In this document: positions 15,101 to 25,386 of the stretch, piece after piece
How the letters are laid out: each line of letters begins with the position of its first letter
Numbering within the stretch: position 1 is the stretch's first letter
Assembly: GCF_030149235.1 (NCBI RefSeq)
Contig: NZ_JASBRW010000004.1
Span: forward strand, 1-64,000
Source of the DNA: Maricaulis sp.
GTDB taxonomy: Bacteria; Pseudomonadota; Alphaproteobacteria; Caulobacterales; Maricaulaceae
DNA length: 64,000 bases
Direction: 5' to 3'
The notes under the pieces: generated by a model
Databases searched by the model: none
The model's input: only the letters and a program-made list of their open reading frames with translations
What the model was told of the DNA's origin: nothing
Made by a program: the position numbers and the translations under genes

Positions 15101-17047
15101 GACATGTCCGGCGACGTGTTCGGCAATGGCATGCTGCTGTCGAAACAGATCCGCCTGGTCGCCGCCTTTGATCACCGCGATATCTTCATTGATCCGGATC
15201 CGGCCGACCCGGAACGGCTCTGGGATGAGCGCAAGCGCTTGTTCGACCTCGGCCGGTCCTCCTGGCAGGATTATGACAAGTCGCTGATTTCCAAGGGCGG
15301 CGGGATTTTCCCTCGGGCGTCCAAGGCGATCACGCTGACCCCGGAGATCAAGGCGCTGACCGGTCTCAAGGCGGAGGCGGTAAGCCCGACGGATCTGATC
15401 ACGGCGCTGCTCAAATCGCCCTCCGAACTCCTCTGGTTCGGCGGTATCGGGACCTATGTCAAAGCTACCCATGAGCAGCACTGGGAGGTCGGTGACAAGA
15501 CCAATGATGCGCTGCGTATCAATGCAGTCGAGGTCGGCGCCAAAGTCATCGGGGAGGGCGCCAATCTGGGCTTCACCCAGGAAGCGCGCATCGAGTTCTG
15601 CAAGCATGGCGGCCGTGCCAATGCGGATTTCGTCGACAACTCGGCAGGCGTCGACAGTTCTGACCATGAGGTCAATATCAAGATCCTGCTGCGCCCGATG
15701 GTGCGCGGCGGTGAAATGGCTCGTGATGTCCGGGATTCGCTGCTGGAGTCGATGACGGACAATGTCGCCGACAATGTGCTCAAGCATAATTACGAGCAGA
15801 CCCTGGCGCTGACCCTGGCCGAGCGGACGGCGGTCGCTGACCTCGATGCTCATGAGCGTTTCATGAGCCGGCTCGAAGATCAGGGCCTGCTCGACCGTGA
15901 AGTCGAATTCCTGCCCAATAGCGAAGCCGTACGGGCGCTCAAGGAGCGTGGTGCCGGATTGACCCGGCCCGAACTCGCGGTGCTCCTGTCCTATGCCAAG
16001 ATCACCTTGTTTGATCAGCTCGTGGCCTGTGATGTGCCGGATGATCCGCATTTCACCGATATGCTGGTGAACTACTTCCCGAATGCGCTGCACAAATTCT
16101 CAGACAATATGCAGGGGCACCGGCTGAAGCGCGAGATTATCTCGACCGTTCTGGCCAATGAGATGATCAATCTGGGCGGGCCGACCTTCATCCACCGGGC
16201 GATCGACTCCACCACCGCGACGGTTCCGTCCATTGCCCGCGCCTTTGAAGCCGGCCGGCAGATTTTCGGCTATGCCGATCTGACCGACCGTATCAACAAG
16301 CTGGACAATATCGCGCCGGCCTCGGTGCAGATGCAGCTCCATGAAGAAATCATCCGTCTCCTGCGCCGTCAGACCTACTGGATCGTGCGCCGCAACCGCA
16401 ATCACAACCCGACCAAGCCGGAGCCGATCTCTAGCGTGATCGAGGCCTATCGCCCGGGCGTGCAGCAATTGCGCTCCATGGTGCATGAGATCATTTCCAA
16501 TCATGAGCGCAAAGGTGTGGCAGCGCGTCGTGACGGATTTGTCGAGGCCGGGGCGCCGGAAGACCTGGCCCAGGCCGTGGCGGAACTACGTCCGCTGACG
16601 TCCTCGACCGATGTCATCGACATGGCTCTGACCAGCGACTGGCCGCTCGCTTCGACGGCTTACCTCTATCACGCCATGGGGGCCCGCTTCCGCTTTGACC
16701 GCCTGCGCGGCAAGGGTCAGGAAGTTGTCTCTGAGTTGCACTGGGATCGTCTCGCCGTACGTCGCCTGATGGAGGACTTCTACGCCAGCCAGCAGGCCTG
16801 TACGGCCTCCGCGATGCGCTTTGCCCTGCAGGCGGGCGGATCGCTGGCGGCTGGCGTCGAGAACCCGGATCGTGACTGGGCCGATGCGCTCGTTGAAGCC
16901 TGGAACATGATCAATGAGGAAGAGGCCGGACGGGTCGATATGGTGCAGCGCCAGCTCGACAGCTCCGGTCCCTGGACCCTGTCCAAACTGGCTATCGCCT
17001 CGACCCAGCTGGGCGAGATGGCCGCCGTCGCGGAACCGCAGGGCTAG
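12116..17047 (+). CDS. gdhZ: NAD-specific glutamate dehydrogenase, large (GdhZ) type
   Basis: The 1643-aa, ~180-kDa class of NAD-glutamate dehydrogenase converts glutamate to 2-oxoglutarate plus ammonia. The long N-terminal half holds ACT-like regulatory regions. The catalytic core follows, with [20 protein letters not shown]-like sequence ([20 protein letters not shown]) near 820 and [14 protein letters not shown] near 850, typical of the substrate-binding lysines. Then comes the NAD-binding part ([18 protein letters not shown]). In Caulobacter GdhZ also interacts with FtsZ/KidO to tune division to nutrition, which may apply here. The ATG at 12116 has AGGAGA 9 nt upstream. Its stop shares CTAG with the converging hydrolase gene. 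Confidence 0.96.
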   Translation: [1643 protein letters not shown]

Positions 17048-17910
17048 GACGGCTCGAAATAGCGATTGAGCAAAGTGGTGACATGGGCCCGGGCCCGTGC
17101 CGCCGCTTCTGCATCGTAACGGATGCGCGGATCATTCGGCGGATTGGGTTCGTCGAAGGCGTGGCTCAGACCGCCCCAGACCTGGTATTCCACCGCACCA
17201 CCCTCTGCCTTGGCGTCGGCCAGGACATCGACACAGGCCTGCGTCGGCACCACCTGGTCGGAGCCGGACAGCACGGCATGCACCGGGATTGCCCCGGGCA
17301 ATGGGCCAGCATCATGACGGGCGAGAAAGCCGCAATAGGGATAGAAGGCGATGGCCAGCCGGACGCCCGGAAGGCCGGGTTCGACACCTGTCAATGAAGG
17401 CGCGGCGCGACCTTCGGCGTTGAAGCTGACCGCATCGAGCACGGCCCAGCCGCCATGGCTCCATCCGATCAGGGCGAGGCGTTCTGCATCGATGCCGGGC
17501 TCGGCCGCAGCCAGCTCGATCGCGGCGCGCACATCGGCGGCGCGCTCCTGACCCCACAGGCGCTGAGCCGTGCAGACCTGGGTCATGGCCCCGAAGCGTC
17601 CGATCCCGCGCGCTTCGTTGGAGCCGACCTTGAGCACGGCATAGCCCGCATCCAGGGCGGCCCGGGCATAGTCTTCCTGCAATTGCCGCAATCCGCCGCA
17701 ACCATGAAACATGATCAGGGCCGGTACGGCGTCTGTCGCGTTTTCAGGCAGGTAGATACGGGTGCTTGGTGTGATCAGGTCGACCTGTTGGCTCAGTGTG
17801 CGCTTCGGTACGGACCAGCCCGTCGCATTGCCAACGGCACAGCCGGACAGGCCCAGAACAATGAGAAGCAAAGGGCTTGCAGCCCACAGGATCCAGCGCG
17901 GCGGTTTCAT
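17044..17910 (-). CDS. Dienelactone-hydrolase-family lipoprotein
   Basis: A 288-aa alpha/beta hydrolase. The N-terminus is a lipoprotein signal with LIVLGLSGC as lipobox, so the protein is probably membrane-anchored in the periplasm. The oxyanion region PALIMFHGCGGLR, the nucleophile elbow GWSHGG (Ser near 150), and GSDQVVPTQ plus GLSHAFDE giving the Asp and His of the triad are all present. The substrate is not predictable. It is the last gene after purH (54 bp gap) and converges on gdhZ. Confidence 0.82.
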   Translation of the reverse strand: MKPPRWILWAASPLLLIVLGLSGCAVGNATGWSVPKRTLSQQVDLITPSTRIYLPENATDAVPALIMFHGCGGLRQLQEDYARAALDAGYAVLKVGSNEARGIGRFGAMTQVCTAQRLWGQERAADVRAAIELAAAEPGIDAERLALIGWSHGGWAVLDAVSFNAEGRAAPSLTGVEPGLPGVRLAIAFYPYCGFLARHDAGPLPGAIPVHAVLSGSDQVVPTQACVDVLADAKAEGGAVEYQVWGGLSHAFDEPNPPNDPRIRYDAEAAARARAHVTTLLNRYFEPS

Positions 17911-17964
17911 GAGCGAAAACCTGCCGCGCCGACCTCAGCGGGTCAATGTAAGCTTCATTTACGC

Positions 17965-19560
17965 CTAGTGGCGGAAATGGCGCATGCCGGTGAAGACCAT
18001 GGCGATGCCAGCTTCGTCCGCCGCGGCGATGACTTCTTCGTCGCGGATCGAGCCGCCCGGCTGGATGACCGCCGTGGCGCCGGCTTCGGCGGCGGCGTGC
18101 AGGCCGTCCGCAAACGGGAAGAAGGCGTCAGAGGCACAGACAGAGCCCTGCGTGCGCGGCGTGTCCCAGCCGTTTTCCTCGGCCGTGGCTTGGGCCTTGC
18201 GCACCGCCAGGCGGGCAGCTTCCAGGCGGCTGGTCTGACCCATGCCGATACCGGCGGTGACACCGTTCTGGGCGTAGACGATGGCGTTCGATTTGACGTG
18301 TTTGACAACTTTCCAGGCAAACAGCAGATCGCGCAGTTCCGCCTCGCTCGGTGCGCGCTGGGTGACGGTCTTGAGCTGGTCAGCGGTGACGCTGCCGATA
18401 TCGCGTTCCTGGACCAGGAGACCGCCGGCTACCGTCTTGGTCAGCCAGCCGGACTGGGCCGCGTCCGGCATGCCGCCGGTCAGCAGAACGCGCAGGTTCG
18501 ACTTGGCCGAAAGTACGGCGAGGGCATCCTCGTCCGCGGCCGGAGCGATCACCACTTCGGTGAAGATTTTCACCAGCTCACCGGCGGTTTCCGCGTCCAG
18601 CGGGCGGTTCATGGCGACGATCCCGCCAAAGGCCGAGATCGGGTCGGCGGCGAAGGCTTTCTCATAGGCGCCGGTCAGGGTGTCGTGCTGGGCCACGCCG
18701 CACGGATTGGCGTGTTTGACGATGACGACGGCGGCCCGGTCGGCCGAGTCGAACTCACCGGCCAGTTCAAAGGCCGCGTCGGCATCAGCCAGATTGTTAT
18801 AGCTCAGCGCCTTGCCCTGGGCCTGGCGGGCGGTGGCGATGCCCGGCCGGGTTTCGCTCGAGGCATAGAAGGCCGCGCGCTGGTGCGGGTTCTCGCCATA
18901 GCGAAGCGCTTGCTGCAAGCCGCCGCCAAAGGCTCGGAAGTCCGGTGCCGGCGTGTCGAGCTGTTCGGCAAACCAGCCAGAGATCGCCGCATCATAGGCG
19001 GCGGTGCGGGCATAGGCCTTGGCGGCCAGGCGCTTTCGCAGCTCCAGCGAAGTCGAGCCGTCATTGGCGTCCATATCGGCCAGGACCTGGTCGAGATCCG
19101 CGCCATCGACACAGACATTGACCCAGGCATGGTTCTTGGCCGCCGCACGGATCATGGCCGGGCCGCCGATATCGATATTCTCGACGCAGGTGGCTTCGTC
19201 GGCACCGCGCGCGACCGTGTCCTCGAACGGGTAGAGATTGACGTAGAGCAGGTCGATATGGGGGATGGCGTGCTCGGCCATTGCCTCACGGTCTTCCGGG
19301 TGGTCACGGCGCCCCAACAGCCCGCCATGCACGCGCGGATGCAGCGTTTTCAGGCGGCCATCCATCATTTCCGGGAATTCGGTGACCTCGGCGACATCAC
19401 GGGCCTCCAGGCCCGCCTCGGTCAGGGCGCGCAGCGTGCCTCCGGTCGAGAGCAGTTCGACGCCCGCATCCCGCAGCTTGCCAGCGCGTTCAATCAGGCC
19501 GGACTTGTCGGATACGGAAATCAGCGCACGGCGAATGGGGACGAGATCCATGGCGGACAT
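17965..19560 (-). CDS. purH: Bifunctional AICAR transformylase / IMP cyclohydrolase
   Basis: A 531-aa enzyme of the last two steps of IMP synthesis. The N-terminal MGS-like cyclohydrolase domain starts at [20 protein letters not shown] with [11 protein letters not shown]. The transformylase half shows [15 protein letters not shown], the KHANPCG motif, and a C-terminal [20 protein letters not shown] and [11 protein letters not shown]. The ATG at 19560 is chosen because AGGGAG lies 9 nt upstream. Another ATG at 19584 is possible. It follows capD by about 43 bp on the same strand, at the end of the rsmB-rpe-heparinase-capD run. Confidence 0.97.
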   Translation of the reverse strand: MSAMDLVPIRRALISVSDKSGLIERAGKLRDAGVELLSTGGTLRALTEAGLEARDVAEVTEFPEMMDGRLKTLHPRVHGGLLGRRDHPEDREAMAEHAIPHIDLLYVNLYPFEDTVARGADEATCVENIDIGGPAMIRAAAKNHAWVNVCVDGADLDQVLADMDANDGSTSLELRKRLAAKAYARTAAYDAAISGWFAEQLDTPAPDFRAFGGGLQQALRYGENPHQRAAFYASSETRPGIATARQAQGKALSYNNLADADAAFELAGEFDSADRAAVVIVKHANPCGVAQHDTLTGAYEKAFAADPISAFGGIVAMNRPLDAETAGELVKIFTEVVIAPAADEDALAVLSAKSNLRVLLTGGMPDAAQSGWLTKTVAGGLLVQERDIGSVTADQLKTVTQRAPSEAELRDLLFAWKVVKHVKSNAIVYAQNGVTAGIGMGQTSRLEAARLAVRKAQATAEENGWDTPRTQGSVCASDAFFPFADGLHAAAEAGATAVIQPGGSIRDEEVIAAADEAGIAMVFTGMRHFRH

Positions 19561-19603
19561 GCGGGCAGCTCCCTGCTGGCTCAAATTCGAAATGCGCGGC
19601 CTA

Positions 19604-21538
19604 TCACGGCGCGCCGGATGGGGAAAGCTCCTGAACAGCAGGAGAAGAGTTTTGCGGCGTCAGTCCGCCAACCTGTTTCAGTGCCGCCTGCATGGCGACC
19701 AGGTCATTACGCCGCGCCGCGTCGAGCAGGCGCTCGAGTACCGCATCGACCGCGGCCTGTTCCGGCGCCGGGCCATTGATCGACCAGACACCGTCGATTT
19801 CGGTCTCGCAAGTCTGCTCGAAGGCATAGATGAGCGCTTCATGGCGTTTCTCGCCCGGTCGCAGACCGATGACGCGGATCGTTCCTGGAGCATCTGGATC
19901 CAGTCCGCGCAGACGGAGCAGTTGGCGGGCGAGGCGCAGGATCGAGACCGGTTCGCCCATGTCAAACACGTAGAGCGTGCCGTTGAGCTCGGGGTCAGCC
20001 GCGGTCTGTGCGGCTGCCGCCAGAACCAGACCTGAGGCCTCGCCGACGGTCATGAAATAGCGCGTCGCTTCCTTGTCTGTCACCGTCACCGACTGACCGG
20101 TCTCGATCTGCTGCTCGAACAGGGGAACGACTGATCCTGTCGAGCCGAGCACATTGCCGAACCGGACAATACAGATACGGGTCTTATCGCCCTTACGCGC
20201 CTCGGCCTGGGCCAGCAGTTCGGCAGCGCGTTTGGTGGTGCCCATGACATTGGTCGGTTCAACGGCCTTGTCGGTCGAGATCAGGGTCAGGATCTTGACG
20301 CCATGCTTCCGCGCCATCTCGATAGTGTAAGATGTGCCGAGCACATTGGTACGTACGGCCTCGCCCGGATTCATCTCGCTCATGGGCACGTGTTTGAGAG
20401 CGGCAGCGTGCAGGACGACGTCCGGTTTTTCCTCGCCGAACACCTTGTCCAGCCGGTCCGGGTCTCGGACATCGGCCAGCACCGCGCGCCAGCTGCAATT
20501 AGGCTGGGTCCGGCGCATTTCCATGTCGATCTCGTAGAGATTGGCCTCGGAGGCATCGAGCAGGATGAGACGTTCGGGGTTGAGCTGAGCGGCCAGACGT
20601 ACGAGTTCCGAGCCGATTGTTCCGCCGGCGCCCGTCACCAGGACGCGCTTTCCCTCGATCAGTGGCCGGGCCGGTTTGAGATCGGGGGTACGGGGTGGGC
20701 GGTTGAGCAGGTCTGCGGTTTCTACCGACGAGAAAGCACCGGGCCCCTTCGCCGGGCGCGCCCGTGAAAGCTTGGCTCCGGTCACCGAGGCGATACGGAT
20801 CAGCGCATTCACGACTTCGACATTGGTCCGCTCCCCGGCGAGCACGATCCGCGGGGCAATCTTCTCGGCGCTGGATAGCTTGTAGAGCGCGTCGGGCAGG
20901 GCATCGAGCCCCCCGAGCACCGGAACACCGCGGATAGAGCGCCCGGTCAGCGCCGCATTCGGTTCGACAAGACCCTTGGGGCGGAACGGGGAAGACCCAT
21001 TTCGGCGCGCCAGATCGCGCAGGGCATCGTCGAGATCGACCTGGCTCCCGACCAGAATGGCGGCGGGCTTTTGCCGGTCCTCGAAGCGGAAGGCCGTGCG
21101 CAGGCCCTGAGTATACCAGGCGGTCACCACCATGCGGGCACCGAGCAGCAGGCCGATCAGGATCGGGATCTCGATCAGGATGCTGGTGCGCGGAAAACCA
21201 TCGAGGCGGTTGATCAGAAAGAGGACGGGCAAGAAGACGAGATTGGCGACACCGACGGCCTGGACAATGCGGGCCGCGTCATTGAGCGCGGTATAGCGCC
21301 AGACACCTCGGTGCAGGCCTTGCAGTGGGAAGACGATGGCACAGGACAGGGCGAAGATGGTGACCGCCTGCAGGGCGATCCCGTCGGGAGCTGGCGTATC
21401 ATGATAGTAATAGCGGATCGTGACGGCGATCCACATCGCCACCGCGCCAGCTGCTAGATCGTACAGGGCCACCCATCCCATGGTGGTCCAGTTGCTTTGC
21501 AGCGGTCCCTCACTAGGGTTTGGACGCGGCGTACTCAC
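19604..21538 (-). CDS. Polysaccharide-type NDP-sugar dehydratase, CapD/WbpM/FlaA1-like
   Basis: A 644-aa membrane-bound member. Several transmembrane segments lie in the first ~150 residues, a CoA-binding-like domain follows, then the SDR catalytic domain with [18 protein letters not shown] (about residue 295) and [20 protein letters not shown], the M-x3-K variant of the catalytic YxxxK. These enzymes make 4-keto-6-deoxy UDP-GlcNAc-type sugars for capsule or O-antigen. It starts GTG, overlapping the heparinase stop (GTGA), and precedes purH. A surface-sugar gene within a purine/housekeeping run is notable. Confidence 0.9.
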   Translation of the reverse strand: MSTPRPNPSEGPLQSNWTTMGWVALYDLAAGAVAMWIAVTIRYYYHDTPAPDGIALQAVTIFALSCAIVFPLQGLHRGVWRYTALNDAARIVQAVGVANLVFLPVLFLINRLDGFPRTSILIEIPILIGLLLGARMVVTAWYTQGLRTAFRFEDRQKPAAILVGSQVDLDDALRDLARRNGSSPFRPKGLVEPNAALTGRSIRGVPVLGGLDALPDALYKLSSAEKIAPRIVLAGERTNVEVVNALIRIASVTGAKLSRARPAKGPGAFSSVETADLLNRPPRTPDLKPARPLIEGKRVLVTGAGGTIGSELVRLAAQLNPERLILLDASEANLYEIDMEMRRTQPNCSWRAVLADVRDPDRLDKVFGEEKPDVVLHAAALKHVPMSEMNPGEAVRTNVLGTSYTIEMARKHGVKILTLISTDKAVEPTNVMGTTKRAAELLAQAEARKGDKTRICIVRFGNVLGSTGSVVPLFEQQIETGQSVTVTDKEATRYFMTVGEASGLVLAAAAQTAADPELNGTLYVFDMGEPVSILRLARQLLRLRGLDPDAPGTIRVIGLRPGEKRHEALIYAFEQTCETEIDGVWSINGPAPEQAAVDAVLERLLDAARRNDLVAMQAALKQVGGLTPQNSSPAVQELSPSGAP

Positions 21539-23301
21539 TCAGCCTCCCCTCCGGCTCCGCCAACGCGGCCAAGGCGTTGGAAAGCCCAGCGTACACGATT
21601 TGGCGGCTTGTCGCCTGCCCCATAGGATTCCGCCTCACCAAAGATGACAATCTGCTGGCTGCGCTGGGGCGGCCCGCCGGCGGCGAGATAGACGGAACGT
21701 TCTAGGGTTAGAGGCCCCCCATCTGTCCGGAAGCGCCAACCATCTCCATTGGGCTGCACCAGAAGCGCGCTCATATTGTCACGCGACAGCGAGGCCCGCA
21801 CATCGGGGTGAAGATGGAAACGTACGGCAAATCGCAGCCGGCGATCGACATCCTCCGGCGGCCCATCCTCGACCGGGCGGTATAGCGCATCCTCACCGCG
21901 CAGATCGCCGCCATCGGCGGCCAGGAAGATGCGGCGCCGGTGCAACAGGCCAAAGCGTTCGCGATAACCCTCATGGGCGCCTTCAAGCCAGACGCCCATA
22001 TCGCCTTCATTGCGGCGGGCGGTGACCTGCCCCGGCCGGGTGGCCAGGCGGGGCCCAAGCAGATTGCGCTGCCATCCTGGTGGCAGAAGGCGGGCCGAGG
22101 AGCCCTCTTCCAGGACCAGCGTGGAGTGTGCCGCCGTGGCACGAACGGCTTCGCGCCAGTTCGAGGCCTGGTCGTCATGCCAGCCGCAATTAACGATGAG
22201 GCGGCCGCCCGGCGTGCACATTTCAATGGCCAGGGCGCTGGCGTGAGCAGCGGTGCTCAGCGCGCCACGCGGCGCATCACCGACATCGAACAGCACAGTG
22301 GCCCCGCCCGCTTCGGAGCGATGATAGCCGGAATGGGGCGCAAAGCCGAAGGGTTTCGCCGGCTTCTCATCGCGCGCGAGAGCTGCGGCCAATGCTGCGC
22401 GGTCACCTTCGCCACTGCCGTGAAAGGCCGCCAGTCCGCCATCGGCCATTTCGAAAAAGCGCGTCATCGGGCGCAGCCGGTCGATCGCCTTTTGCAGGCT
22501 GACCGGCACCGGCAATTGTGCATACTCGGCCGCATCGCGCAGCGTCACAAGGTCTATCAGGGCTTCCATGGTCGCCCGTGGGGAGCGCGTCACATGACCG
22601 CCATCTGGCAGGATCTGACGCTCCACTTCGCGCGCCAAGACTCCGAGCCCGGACTTGTAGAGGCCCGACTGGCGCGGCAGGCACAGGCCCGACAGGCTCA
22701 GGGCGACAGCGCAGCGCAAGCGGACCGGTCCGTCATTGGCGAGGTTGATGGCGCGCTTGAGATAGTGGACCTGCCGGTTCAGGGCGCGTAGCCGGGTACG
22801 GCGGGCCTTGTCCGGCTCGCCGGTATCGCCGAATAGGACCTCACCACAGCGCAGCCAGTTTAGGATCCGCGAGGACAGAACACCGTGCGACCAGGCGAAA
22901 CTGTTCCAGCTGCCGAACTTGGCGATCCAGGCATCGACCAGGCGGCGCGCTTCTGCGGCGCCGTCATGCTGTTCCGCGGCGATGACATGGCGCAGCCAGC
23001 CAAAGCCGTGAAGACGGGTGGCGAAGGTCCGGCTCGGGGCGAGCATGGCCCAGATGTCAGCCCCGGCCTGTGCGCTCAGCTGATCTCCGGCGAAGGCAAA
23101 CCGCCCGTCGCACATGGCATCACCGCGTTCGCTGTCCGGGCTGTAGAAATCGTCGGGTAGCTGATCGAGACCATCACCGGGCAGGCTGGCGGCCGGCAAT
23201 AGGCGCGGCAGGCCGAGCGCATTGATAGTGGACGAAGCCTCACGCCGCACGGCCAGCCAGCTTGCGCTGGCGTAATCGGAAAAGCCGACCGCGCGCGCCA
23301 T
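21535..23301 (-). CDS. Heparinase II/III-family protein
   Basis: A 588-aa protein with an N-terminal alpha-helical toroid-like region (ADIWAMLAPSRTFATRLHGF, WNSFAWSHGVLSSRILNWL, and LVTLRDAAEYAQLPV) and a C-terminal beta-rich domain beginning near GYHRSEAGGATVLFDVGDAP and containing HASALAIEMCTPGGRLIVNCG. This is the architecture of the family that lyses acidic polysaccharides. The actual substrate is unknown, and a role in the cell's own surface glycans is as likely as degradation. It lies 5 bp after rpe and overlaps capD. Confidence 0.87.
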   Translation of the reverse strand: MARAVGFSDYASASWLAVRREASSTINALGLPRLLPAASLPGDGLDQLPDDFYSPDSERGDAMCDGRFAFAGDQLSAQAGADIWAMLAPSRTFATRLHGFGWLRHVIAAEQHDGAAEARRLVDAWIAKFGSWNSFAWSHGVLSSRILNWLRCGEVLFGDTGEPDKARRTRLRALNRQVHYLKRAINLANDGPVRLRCAVALSLSGLCLPRQSGLYKSGLGVLAREVERQILPDGGHVTRSPRATMEALIDLVTLRDAAEYAQLPVPVSLQKAIDRLRPMTRFFEMADGGLAAFHGSGEGDRAALAAALARDEKPAKPFGFAPHSGYHRSEAGGATVLFDVGDAPRGALSTAAHASALAIEMCTPGGRLIVNCGWHDDQASNWREAVRATAAHSTLVLEEGSSARLLPPGWQRNLLGPRLATRPGQVTARRNEGDMGVWLEGAHEGYRERFGLLHRRRIFLAADGGDLRGEDALYRPVEDGPPEDVDRRLRFAVRFHLHPDVRASLSRDNMSALLVQPNGDGWRFRTDGGPLTLERSVYLAAGGPPQRSQQIVIFGEAESYGAGDKPPNRVRWAFQRLGRVGGAGGEAE

Positions 23302-23306
23302 TGGGC

Positions 23307-23966
23307 TCAGCCTCGCAGTGTCTGGATGTTGTCAGCGTAGGCAGCCGGGCCGCCCTTGAACACGGCCGAGCCGGCCACGAGGGCCTTTGCGCCGGCGTCC
23401 ACGCACTGGCGGGCGGTCTGGGCATTCACGCCGCCATCCACCTCGATCAGGGTCGAAAGACCACGTTTTTCGATCCAGGCCGCGAGCGTCTCGATCTTGC
23501 GCAGCTGGCTGGTAATGAAGCTCTGGCCGCCAAAGCCCGGATTGACGCTCATGATCAGGATCAGATCGAGCTCCTCGAGCATGTAGTCGAGCGTTTCCGC
23601 GGACGTGGACGGGTTGAGGGCGGCGCCGGCCTTGCAACCGAGCGCCTTGATCGACTGGACGGTGCGGTGAAAGTGCGGACCGGCTTCCGGGTGGGCCGTG
23701 ATGATATCAGCCCCGGCTTCGGCGAAGGCCTCGAGATAGGGATCGACCGGCTCGATCATCAGGTGCACATCGAACGGCTTGTCCGAGTGCGGACGCAGGG
23801 CTTTGACCACTCCCGGCCCGATCGTCAGATTGGGCACGAAATGCCCGTCCATGACGTCGATATGGATCCAGTCGGCGCCAGCAGCGTCGATGGCGCGGAC
23901 CTCCTCGCCGAGCTTGGCGAAATCGGCGGAGAGGATGGAAGGCGAGATAATCGGTGATTGCGGCAT
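23307..23966 (-). CDS. rpe: Ribulose-phosphate 3-epimerase
   Basis: A 219-aa (beta/alpha)8 enzyme interconverting ribulose-5-P and xylulose-5-[40 protein letters not shown] (metal-binding H/D), [33 protein letters not shown] and [12 protein letters not shown] follow the family order exactly. It is in the rsmB-rpe-heparinase run, with 72 bp after rsmB. Confidence 0.97.
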   Translation of the reverse strand: MPQSPIISPSILSADFAKLGEEVRAIDAAGADWIHIDVMDGHFVPNLTIGPGVVKALRPHSDKPFDVHLMIEPVDPYLEAFAEAGADIITAHPEAGPHFHRTVQSIKALGCKAGAALNPSTSAETLDYMLEELDLILIMSVNPGFGGQSFITSQLRKIETLAAWIEKRGLSTLIEVDGGVNAQTARQCVDAGAKALVAGSAVFKGGPAAYADNIQTLRG

Positions 23967-24038
23967 GGGGAAACCGGATATCAGTGCGTCAGACAGGGTG
24001 CAAGCAGGCCTGCCTGCTCGGTATAAACAAGCGTCAAA

Positions 24039-25337
24039 TCAAGCTGATTTTCGCAGCCTTGCAATGAAAAACCCGTCGAGTGAGCCGTGCTCGCGCCACA
24101 TCGCCGGGGTCAGGCGCAAATGCCCGCGCTCATTGATCGCCTCTTCCAGTCCCGGAACTTCCTCTGGGCGCACCTTGTCGGTCTTCAGGCTCTTGTCGCG
24201 CTTGAGCACGTCGGAGATCAGGTATTCGCCCTCCTCGGGCTCCAGCGAGCAGGTGCACAGGATCATGCGTCCGCCGGGCTTGAGCAGTTTTGAGGCGGCA
24301 CGCGCCAGATCGCGCTGCACACCTGCGAAACGCCGGATATCGGCCTCGGTCTTGATCCACGGGCTTTCCGGGTGGCGTCGCAGCGTGCCGGTCGCGGAAC
24401 AGGGCGCGTCGAGCAGAACGGCATCGACCTTCTCTTCGCGGCTGTAATTGCGCGCATCGGCAATCTCGACCGTGGCCTTGAGGCCGGTGCGCTCGAGATT
24501 TTCGAGCAGCCGCTTCATGCGGGGTTCTGAGCTGTCGACGGCAATGACATCGGCGCCAGCGGCCGCGAGCTGCATGGTCTTGCCGCCTGGCGCTGCACAC
24601 AGATCGATAATGCTCTGCCCGGCTTCCGGCTCGAGCAGTTTGACGGGCAGGGCTGCGGCGGCATCCTGGGCCCACCAGGCGCCATCCTTATAGCCAGGCA
24701 ATTGCGCGACCTGGCCGACGGTGGCCCGGCGCAGCGTGCCGGTCGGCAGGATATCGGCTTCCAGCTCCTTGGCCCAGTGGTCCGTTTTGCTGCCATCGCG
24801 CAGGCTGAAATCAAGCGGCGGGGTATCCAGCCCGGCCGCCGCGAAACGGCTGAGCTGGCCGGGGCCATAGGTCTTGCGCCAACGCGCGCGCAGCCAATCT
24901 GGGATGTTTTCAGACGGCGGCAGCTTTCCAGCGATCGCCTTGCCTTCCTTGGCGACGCGGCGCAGCACGGCATTGATCACGCTCTTGAACTTGATCGCAT
25001 CCTGGCGGTCTTCCGCCAGCTTCATGGCCGTCGAAACGGCGGCATGGGGCGGGGTGTCTAGCCACAACAGCTGGGTCGCGCCGGTGACCAGGATGGCCTG
25101 GACTGACCGGGTTGAGCCATCCAGCGGGCGGGTCAGGAAGGAATTGAGCACTTTCGTCGTCTGGCCCAGGCGGCGAAAACTTGTGGCCAGGAGCAAGCGC
25201 GCAAAGGCCTTGTCACGCGGGGTCAGGGCGTTGAAACCGCGCAGGGTTTCCAGCGCCGGCTCAAGCGTGCGGCGGTCCTTGGTGATGCGGATATAGGCGT
25301 CGACCGCAAAGCGGCGGGGATCTTTATCGTCCGTCAT
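24039..25337 (-). CDS. rsmB: 16S rRNA m5C methyltransferase (RsmB-type)
   Basis: A 432-aa SAM enzyme of the NOL1/NOP2/Sun family. An N-terminal NusB-like RNA-binding domain (RLLLATSFRRLGQTTKVLNS) precedes the Rossmann methylase with DLCAAPGGKTMQLAAAGADV. The catalytic pair is in LLDAPCSATGTLRRHP and LCTCSLEPEEGE. It methylates C967 in E. coli 16S rRNA. It is the first gene of the leftward run. Confidence 0.93.
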   Translation of the reverse strand: MTDDKDPRRFAVDAYIRITKDRRTLEPALETLRGFNALTPRDKAFARLLLATSFRRLGQTTKVLNSFLTRPLDGSTRSVQAILVTGATQLLWLDTPPHAAVSTAMKLAEDRQDAIKFKSVINAVLRRVAKEGKAIAGKLPPSENIPDWLRARWRKTYGPGQLSRFAAAGLDTPPLDFSLRDGSKTDHWAKELEADILPTGTLRRATVGQVAQLPGYKDGAWWAQDAAAALPVKLLEPEAGQSIIDLCAAPGGKTMQLAAAGADVIAVDSSEPRMKRLLENLERTGLKATVEIADARNYSREEKVDAVLLDAPCSATGTLRRHPESPWIKTEADIRRFAGVQRDLARAASKLLKPGGRMILCTCSLEPEEGEYLISDVLKRDKSLKTDKVRPEEVPGLEEAINERGHLRLTPAMWREHGSLDGFFIARLRKSA

Positions 25338-25386
25338 GGCCGCGCAGCTAGCACGCCGCGCCTTCCCCGTCTAATCGCAAGGGCCG

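Noticed and set aside
14183-16093. 636-aa open frame opposite gdhZ
   Set aside because: Antisense to the catalytic core of GDH, with no ribosome site or recognisable fold.
17455-19779. 774-aa open frame opposite purH and part of the hydrolase gene
   Set aside because: Spans two real opposite genes; low-complexity Gly/Arg/His-rich translation.
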